From the NCBI GenBank assembly GCA_021234155.1, contig JAJEKV010000026.1, positions 17,264,468-17,328,467 on the forward strand: a DNA stretch of 64,000 bases, in the 5' to 3' direction. Position 1 is the stretch's first letter. Each line of letters begins with the position of its first letter. Both the position numbers and the translations under genes were made by a program. The notes under the pieces were generated by a model, which was not told the DNA's origin, made no database searches, and saw only the letters and a program-made list of their open reading frames with translations. Shown here piece after piece: positions 56,420 through 64,000 of the stretch. Source of the DNA: Isoetes taiwanensis. Taxonomy: Eukaryota > Streptophyta > Lycopodiopsida > Isoetales > Isoetaceae.

Positions 56420-57140
56420 GGCACGCACTTTGTTAATCTCGAAATTGCTTTTGAATGGTCTTGAAAATTGTCTATTACTTGAATAATTTAAGGAATTTAA
56501 GCCCATGTAAGCGAAGAAAGAATTGAAATGCAATTTCAACAGGGCCTTCATTGGGACATCTAAATCATCTCCATGGTAAGCCAGAATCTATCTTTGTAGT
56601 GCAAACATTACTTAGTTTGATTTCAAAAAATGCGATTTTGAGGAAAAATTTGTAACTTATTCACCTTGGTAGAATAGCAGAGATGTTGCACGTTAGGCCA
56701 TTTGTTATGGGCAACAGTCCCAATGTTATTGAATTATCTATCATTATCATATGATCCGAATAAGGTTATGAGTGTATACAAAAGGCTGAGAAAGAGAAAC
56801 GTTCGCGGTGGCCTTGGCCACCACGATAAGTTTCTTGTAATAATATAATGTTTAGCCAAATGAATATTTACTCAGCAGAATAACCTTTCAAATTCAAAAA
56901 TGTGTTGCATATATTAGTTCTTTACCAAAGTAAAAATATATTAGTCAAGGCATTCAATGTCGTGCCCATGCTTAATGCTATCCCAAAGAATACAATCTTA
57001 CTATAGATCTAAGGAAGACGGTTAAAAAAAATAAAGTGAAACACAACGCAATGCACAATTGAAGCTCACTTTTAAAGATGAGCTTTCGCTTGCAAGGTGT
57101 TCAAATAAAAAGTAAACAAAAATGACCTTTCATTATCAAT
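56420..57140. other. Unassigned AT-rich DNA
   Basis: I see no gene. It borders the LINE 3' tail on its right. Confidence 0.4.
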
Positions 57141-57143
57141 AAT

Positions 57144-57174
<31 letters not shown>

Positions 57175-57176
57175 TT
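57140..57176. repeat. (AAT)n microsatellite, LINE 3' tail
   Basis: About ten AAT units on the plus strand read (ATT)n on the minus strand. They lie about 45 bp past the last LINE codons, where some LINE clades carry a short tandem repeat instead of poly(A). Confidence 0.75.
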
Positions 57177-57214
57177 AATCTTGCCTCGGATCGACCCTTA
57201 GGGCCATGAGGCAT

Positions 57215-59165
57215 CATTTACAATGAGATGTTCTCCAATTTCAATATAAGAGCTCGATGCCTTTCAACATCTAGCATAAATTTACCCAATTGATTTGGGT
57301 CCCTTTGTAACAAATCATAAAAGGAAGTCTCAGTTATACCATGTCTCTGTCTTATGCTCCTGTATTGGCTACAAAAAAGGAATGTATGTGATTCGTCTTC
57401 CACCTGGTCTTCATCGCAGCACTTACAAATGCGCTCTTCTCTTGGAATTTGGTTCCCTACCTGTCTCCACTTTTAGTCTATGAGAGCTCATGCGATATCT
57501 AGCAATTACCCTCCTTATCCACATTGCTTTTGATTTTTGCAGATAATCCTGCTCCGTGTAAATTATCATTGGATTGATTTCAGCTCTATAAAAATCAAGA
57601 CATGTGCTATGCTTTTGGCACATCCTCTCAACAAACTTGAGCTGCACCAAATCTCGGATTCCTTCCTCAGAATCTGGCCAATCTGCTTCTGAGATCCCCC
57701 ACCTTTCCATCCATTTAACCACATCGTACATCCAACCTTTTTCTCGTGTTAGATTAGCTGCTACCTTTGGGAGCCTCACATCATCCAGTTGCCGTATTCT
57801 ACCCACATAAGACAAAGTTTGACATAATGCTTCTGCCTCTAAGGGCAACATCCCTGCCTCTGCTAACAGGATTTCATATTGTATCGATCTTTTGACCCCT
57901 AATTCCTCCTGCAAAAATAGTTTGAGCACGCTCTCCACTCTTGCCCAAAGCCTTGGAGATAAGGACGGCCCCCAAATTTGGGATCCATACAATGTCACTG
58001 TTTGTACTAAAGTCATAAACAACATTCTTTTTCATATGCCAAGACTGCAAAGATGCCTTGTGACATCGTATGAGCATGCTCTACAGTGCCGTCTTCCCTC
58101 CCCAAGTTACTGCTTTTTGACACAACGCCCAACTATAATTGGAGCACAATTCAATCCCCAGTTATTTATAGTGATCCACAATCTCAACTAGTAGATTTTT
58201 TGTATCCAAAACAAGGTCTATTTCAAATCCCAAAGACCATGCATTTGGTCTTCTTCATATTTACACTCATTTTCTTATCATCACAAAAATGCTCAAATTG
58301 TCTAAATGTTGTCAGTAAACCTTCTTGAGAATCGACAACAACACTATATCATCTGCATATAATAGTAATTGAATTATGTACCTTCCCAAAGGTGGTGCCT
58401 CGCCGCCTCGCCTCAGAGCCAATCTTCTAGCTCATCTATAAACATCCCAAATAGTGTTGGAGACAAGGGGCATCCTTGCTTGACTCCAATCGTGCTCTCA
58501 GATCTCCTCGTGCATATGAACCGATAATCCGACCAACACTTCCTCATACGCCACATAAAGACCCCTTAAAGCACTCGAACTCCAATTTTTTCCATCCTAG
58601 CTCCTAGTTCATATCTGGGAACGGTGTCAAATGCTTTGGAAAAGTCTATGTAAGCTACATATAACGCCTTCCTTGGGCCCTTAGCTTGTTCAATCAATGT
58701 CCTCATTGTCAAGATATGATCTAGTGTGCTATGCTTTCTCCTAAAACCCGCTTGGCCTTTTGCTCTTTTCCCATTAGTCTCAGCCCAGTTACTAAGCTCC
58801 CAAAAGCTTAGAGAAAACACTTCCAACCATGATTGTGCGATAGTTCTTGACATCCTGCATGCTGCCTGCCTTGTGTATCGGTACAACCCTACATGTGCGC
58901 CAATCTTTTGGGAGGCCCTCTTTAGCAGCTCTATTCATCATATCTGTAAGCTTGTACCACAATTTTTCTCCACCCCACTTCAATAATTTTGCTGTTAGCC
59001 CCTCTAAGTCTGTTGCTTTTCCATTACTCATCCTCTCAAGTTGATATTTGATCTCATTTAATTGCTATCAGAGACTGTCTTTAGAGGCACAATTTGACAT
59101 GTTTGGTGGCCTTGATTCATAAAAAAAGCTTCCATTTCAATATCATATAGCAGCTTTAAATTGAA
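57215..59165 (-). pseudogene. LINE (non-LTR retrotransposon) reverse transcriptase, 5'-truncated and broken
   Basis: On the minus strand the start has MSNGKATDLEGLTAKLLKWG and VVPIHKAGSMQDVKNYRTIM (59031-58792). FRRKHSTLDHILTMRTLIEQ and IDFSKAFDTVPR follow near 58740-58620, then VKQGCPLSPTLFGMFIDELE near 58470-58410 and the catalytic YADD at 58359-58348. The C-terminal part (58025-57423) has TVTLYGSQIWGP and a long helical domain. A Cys/His end, KCCDEDQVEDESHTFLFC, lies near 57420-57370. I see no endonuclease domain upstream, so it is 5'-truncated. Stops and frame changes near 58565, 58380 and 57410 inactivate it. Confidence 0.88.
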
Positions 59166-59169
59166 TGGT

Positions 59170-59640
59170 GGGTGCAAAATCGGTACTGGGTAGCAGAAAT
59201 CACCGTCCGGACGCCGCTTACAAGTGCTTAAAATCGGTGTGTTTTAAACACGACGTGCGTGATTGAAGTATTGACATGTAGGGTGCGCGCCCGTCAAATG
59301 ACAGGCTGAGAGAATCATGAACATGTTTGGTGCCGGAAACATGAATGCCTGTAGCCCGCCATATTCCTGGATGGCGGGCTAACCCATCTTGAATTCAAGC
59401 AAAATGGAGGGACTAATTGTTTCCAAGAATTGCCTGAACCGAAATTCAACAATTTGCCCTCACCAATTCAAAGAATACAACGTAAAATCGGGGATAGATG
59501 AAACCCAATTCCTCTCCCCGCTCAATTCTGAGCCATTGATGCAGCAAGGAAGAGAGATCGAGGCGTAGATTATATGCAAAGAAGGTAGCAATGAAGAAGA
59601 ATTCCCCTTCTAAAGATTAAGCCTTCAAAGACCTAATAAG
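59170..59640. other. Short noncoding gap
   Basis: The word AAAATCGGT occurs twice (about 59185 and 59230). Otherwise I see nothing; it may hold the promoter and first noncoding exon of the following gene. Confidence 0.35.
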
Positions 59641-59643
59641 AAA

Positions 59644-61964
59644 TTGAGACCGAGTGACCGCAGAATAAGAGAAATTTCAGGAGAAATTTATGAAGTATTC
59701 AACCAAATTAGTACAAATGTTGATGACAATGACAAAGGCCGCATCATTGACAGTCTTCTTTGGAGGGCAAGAGATTTACCAATTGCTTCTATAAAGAAAT
59801 CTAAGCAGGTTACTATGGCCGAGAAAATGGTGAAGAATTTGAAGGAAACAATGCAAGAACATAAGTTTGAGAGGAATTATGACATGCTTCAGCAAAGGAA
59901 GTCCACCCGATAATGGCAGCAAAGAAGAAAGTACAAATGGTGTCAAGCCATTGAATCAAGTAGAAGTGGCCGATTGCTCAAGATCCCCGAAAAAAACAAT
60001 TTCAAATGCTTTTCAAAGAAGGGTGCAAGCTAACAAAGGGGAAGGACCTTGGTCAATATTCAGGAGGAGGAAGCGGATGGATAGCATGTTAGATCACAAT
60101 AGAGAAGCTGTTATCAAGTTCTGGACAGAAAATACAAGAGTTTCTCCATACAAGAAAGACGGAGGAAGTATGTATCGAGAGATGTGAATAAAGATGGAAC
60201 ATCCAATTCACCTTCTTGAAGTCAGCCAAGTAAGTATTCATCCTATATTGTAGGGTTCATTATATGTAGCATTTATTTGGCATTCACACGATTTCCCCCG
60301 GCAGCTTGCAATTCTACCTCGTGTTTAGAGAGGAGAATCCTCATATCAAAATTGCATTGCAGACTTTTGAGAGGTTGAAACCTAGTTTTGTAAGGAGGAT
60401 GCGTGAGAGGCATACATGCTGTTGCATTTACCACTTGAAATTTGAATACATCATGCAAGGATTGAACAACCTGAGAAAATCGGGTGGAGTTCATGACAAT
60501 TGCAACCGCCATCGGAGATTTGTGGCCCTGGCCCGTAATGTGCAGCCAAGGAGCATACAATCAAGTGTACCGCTGATTTATGGAGACAAGTGGTCTGCAA
60601 AGAAAGGTGATGATGAGGAGTGGTTTGATCATAACCGCTTGATGTTGGCGTAAAAAATGTGGGTTGGATAGAATTAGAAAATGTCCACAGGTGAAATGGA
60701 TGGCACGGGTTCAAGATTAGTTACTTGGAAGACATTTGAAAAGCAACATGTGGACCAGGACAGAGAATTGTGGATCCAAGAAAGGCTTTGAGGTACAAAC
60801 CCTGCCTTGAGATTAGTACGTATGACGTAAGTCCCAAAGAATTTCAAGAGGAAGTGAAGAAGGTAATATCAGATTTTGTTCCACACAATTACATAGCACA
60901 TTGGCAGCCAATCGCTTTAAACAAAGGTGTGTCATCATTTTAAGATACAATTGTATCAAGTATTGACTTTGCAGTAAAAATTACAAAGATCAAGATCCGT
61001 AACGAGCCCCCACCAATGACCGCATACGCACTCAAGTTTCTATACTTGTTCACATAACATATAGGCATGACAAAAGTGCTGATATTCCTCGTTCGTCGCG
61101 CATTTAAGAAGACCGGCCCAAAGAAGAGAAAAAGAACGTAAGGTTGGAGCAGATCGTGAATAGACTCAACAACGGTAGGGAAGATCATAAAAGAGACTCA
61201 CTTTTACATTTCGATGATAAAGTGCATGACTCATTATTTGTGGAACATCGCCACAAAAGCATGTTGCATGGCTTAAGGAACGTGAAATAGAGTATGAGAA
61301 GCATTGGTTTTGGAGTGATGGTCGCCATCACAATTCAAGTCGAAAACCTTTTTTTCTTAGGCGTGTACTTCACAATCAATGACAAGGAAATAGTGTGGAA
61401 CTACTTTGCCAATCGCCATGGTAAAGGTGAACATGATGGTGCGTGTGTTGTTATCAAAAGGTCGCTAAGTAAGGAACAACTCAAACCCAATGGTGTGCAA
61501 CCGAGGCATGCTAAAGATATTGTAAAATTTCTCAGGTACATATTTCAAATAGCCTACCAAACCGATGAAACGATGAGATCAAAAGATATTTTTGGGAAAT
61601 TGAACCTCTTTGTTGTGGCAAACATGGAAGAATATGAAATTGAAACACTCAAAGGCACAAAGAAGATTCATCAGACGTGACTGCCGCCAGGACTAGACCA
61701 AACAAAGCTTGCTCATAGATGCCCGCCATGTTTCTCGCCGCTTTACATGGATCATAATTGGGACTCCCCGCATCAATACTGTGTAGATTAGGAAAGTGGG
61801 AGGTAACCGACTTAAAACCAGGAGTTGAGAAGAAAAAGGAGACTCTTGAACAAGCCAATGAATGGATCAGTAATTTGGTAGAGGTAGGTGACAATTTTGC
61901 GTTGAATGCCGAGGTAGACAATTCAGAGGGTGTGGACTTCTACATCCTCAAGTGCACGTAACCC
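59644..61964 (+). pseudogene. Gene of an unplaced plant family with 'CCCIYH' and 'HGKGEHDGA' motifs
   Basis: Ordered plus-strand blocks look like one large protein. 59644-59912 is helical (IREISGEIYEVFNQISTNVD). 59990-60187 has AFQRRVQANKGEGPWSIFRR and REAVIKFWTENTRVSPYKKD. 60306-60653 has IKIALQTFERLKPSFVRRMR and RHTCCCIYHLKFEYIMQGLN, and a Cys in HDNCNRH. 61294-61680 has GVYFTINDKEIVWNYFANRH then GKGEHDGACVVIKRSLSKEQ. I know this order (a 'KPxFVRR...TCCCxYH' block, then 'HGKGEHDGAGAxVKR') from uncharacterised, often multi-copy plant proteins that I suspect are transposon-derived, but I cannot name the superfamily. GT-AG-like gaps and frame changes separate the blocks, so introns and decay cannot be told apart. 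Confidence 0.55.
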
Positions 61965-62715
61965 AAATGCACACTTGAAGATTCATACAAAGATGGATGG
62001 GGGCAAAAATTTGGAGTGCATGAGGTTATCTTAAGTGGATTGTATTATCAATTCTTGGGTAATTTCAAGTATATGTTGCTCACTAAACAACCCAAGCCTC
62101 CGGCACGTACCATGTGGTAAGATATCCTAAAATTGATATGGAAAAGTAGAAGGCAATGCATATGTATGTAATTTCACAGAGACCCATGAAAAAATTATGG
62201 CCGGCCTCCCAATAACAATGTAATTGTTTGACACTTAACTAAATTGATGTTATTCTTTTCAAGTGATTTGTTGTTCCAAAGACCTAAGCATGTAAGCACA
62301 TATTTTTATATATATTAACAATAGTGAGGATGCACAAGGGTGGTGTGCATGGACACGCACTCAAAATGAAGATTGAATTGTTGTTTATAAGAATGTAGAT
62401 TTGTGACATTGGAATAAGGTTCAATTATTTATTTTGGTACCATCACTATCCCAACATTCTTGGCAAAAATATATATTGTCAAAGGCGTTTTTCCTCGATG
62501 TGACATGTGTCAATTCGAGTAGTCATACCGAAAATATTGCAGCCTGGGTTATTTAATTAATTGTTCGGCGTGTGAGGTTTATCGCAGCGGCGACGCCTGG
62601 CATGGACTTAGCAAGTTGAAACCCACAAGCTCACGCCCGCCTACAAGCTCTCCGCCACCATCCGCCGCCAATTCCTCCTCAGACTCCGCCCAATCCGCAT
62701 TCCTCCCAATCCTCC
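61965..62715. other. Unassigned DNA
   Basis: AT-rich, no gene seen. The last 150 bp become C-rich (CCGCCACCATCCGCCGCC), as in a plant 5' leader. Confidence 0.4.
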
Positions 62716-62719
62716 CAAG

Positions 62720-63105
62720 ATGAAGCGAGCACATAGCGAGGAGCCGGAGGTCACCTCAAGCGGGCTTACTAAAAGCGTGAAGAGGTGTTCCCTCCACTCT
62801 TCCCTCTGCCACGGGTGTTTGCCGCCTCCCACTCTGCTGCCTTTTCTCCCGCCCCACTCTATCGCCTCCCGGTTTGAGGAGAGGCTGATTCGATTCCTCA
62901 TCTTCGATTCCTATGAGGAATCAGCAAAATGAGGAATCGGAAATGAATTGCTAGGAGAATATGTCACCGATAGGATGAGGGAGGAGGAGGAGGAGAGGAT
63001 GGATAGGCTTAAGAAGAAGAAGAGGAAGAGGAAGAGGAAGAGGAGGAAGAGGAAGAGGAAGACGAGGAAGCCGACTTGGAGGAGCTCAGGGCTTTCCTTA
63101 AAGGT
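62720..63105 (+). other. Possible first exon(s), unidentified
   Basis: The ATG at 62720 after a pyrimidine- and C-rich leader opens MKRAHSEEPEVTSSGLTKSV to a stop at 62932. Next comes a purine-only stretch near 63010-63065 that reads either a Lys/Arg string or, in another frame, a Glu string followed by DEEADLEELRAFLKG. That ends at a donor-like AAAG/GTACAT. No family is recognised. Confidence 0.3.
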
Positions 63106-63228
63106 ACATGCAAATTTTCATTTGTTTTCTGTTTTCATTTTTTCGCTTGTTTAATCTTCGTTTTGTTTAATTTTTTCGTTTGTTTCATTTGTTGCGGATG
63201 GAGAATGAATGCAGGAGCGAGATGAAGA

Positions 63229-63322
63229 TGAAGAAGACACCCCTTGAAGAAGACACCCCCTTGAAGAAGACACCCCCTTGATGAAGAAGACAACCCCTTT
63301 GAAGAAGACACCCCCTTTGAAG
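63229..63322 (+). repeat. 17-bp minisatellite, about five copies
   Basis: The unit GAAGAAGACACCCCCTT repeats with small changes. It can be read as a short repeat peptide, but no gene context supports that. Confidence 0.85.
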
Positions 63323-63329
63323 AATACAC

Positions 63330-64000
63330 TGGCCTCAGGGCCAAAATTTTGTAAAGATTTTGTAAAAATTTTGTACATTGGCCTAATGGTCTTTTTTTAT
63401 AAAAAATCTTGTTTATCATCAAACTTTGTTGTAACTTTGTTTCTTGTTTCATTGAGATCTCTTCTTCTTCATCTATGAAATGTTATTTTTGTCTATCTAT
63501 CAAATTTATGAAGTTCAATTCTCTGTGCGGTCCATTCAGATTTCGCTTGAATGTAACGTTGCTCTAGCTCTTTCATTAGTTTCAAACACTAAGCATTTTA
63601 ATCACTTTTCAGCAGCGCGGTGAGTAAGCACGGAACACACGAGCACTTATGCAATAAACGGCTATCTTTAAACAGGTTATATGGCTTAACAATAAGCACC
63701 GCGACCTTACCCCGCATGACAAGAAGCACATGATGACATTAAGCAACTACATAAAAGTATCCATCACCGCAAGACAATAAGCAAAGATTCGCCATTAAGA
63801 CTCAAACCATAGCACTTGCTGGCAATTTTTTTTTTAAGCACTTGATAAGTTTTAAGCATCCCTTTTCGGTCAAGATTGAAGTATATATAAACAATATAGC
63901 AAAAACTTATAGACAAGTCCGCATTGAACTACATAAACAATATAGCAAAAACATTCTTAAATTAAGATAAAGATGGTACATGAAAAGTGTAGGATTCCTT
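63330..64000. other. Unassigned AT-rich DNA to the window end
   Basis: No gene is seen. Phrases such as ACATAAACAATATAGCAAAAAC recur at about 63885 and 63932. Confidence 0.4.

Overview
This 64 kb window is plant nuclear DNA, built almost entirely of nested, mostly decayed transposable elements. Evidence for a land plant: a Ty3/gypsy chromovirus primed by an initiator-Met tRNA type site, a CACTA transposon, MULE, Helitron and LINE remains, a small domain I match to the plant family DUF7722, and a plant methylesterase-type gene with introns of about 70 nt. I cannot name the species. There are no rRNA genes, CRISPR arrays or convincing tRNA genes. Many conserved domains are broken by single-base frame changes, so either decay or base-level assembly errors are common.

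Layout. 1-1.3 kb: unassigned AT-rich DNA. 1.3-6.0 and 15.75-17.2 kb: one GC-rich tandem array (unit about 1.1 kb), split by a 9.7 kb CACTA element at 6013-15749. That element has matching 27-bp termini and a CCA target duplication, and carries a copia relic and a captured plant gene fragment. 17.2-26.8 kb: CpG-rich palindromes, two large polypyrimidine tracts, a six-unit repeat array, a degenerate protein-kinase-like gene, telobox hairpins and a very CpG-rich repeat block. 26.87-34.98 kb: internal part of a chromovirus-like LTR retrotransposon. 35-45.7 kb: LTR-like and unassigned DNA with a Helitron 3' end. 45.7-46.8 kb: a broken methylesterase gene. 47-56.4 kb: a MULE transposase, an unidentified multi-exon gene, foldback elements and two pairs of inverted duplications. 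57-59.2 kb: LINE relic. 59.6-62 kb: a gene of an unplaced plant family, probably transposon-related.

The most important observation is in the retrotransposon. Between the primer binding site and the gag-like ORF, on the same strand, lies an extra ORF (27554 to about 28804). It starts with MARTKQTAR, identical to the first nine codons of histone H3, and ends in a complete H3 histone fold. One single-base frame change near 28750 moves the last helix into the neighbouring frame, where it ends in GERP plus a stop, just as H3 ends in GERA. A long acidic, basic and proline-rich linker joins tail and fold. The H3-like ORF and the gag-like ORF are each preceded by the same diverged module: two nested dyad hairpins and a TATAAATAG box 108-118 nt before the ATG. 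The integrase of this element ends in a chromodomain-like segment. A retrotransposon with its own histone H3 and a chromatin-reading integrase tail is, as far as I can tell from sequence alone, a possible undescribed system.
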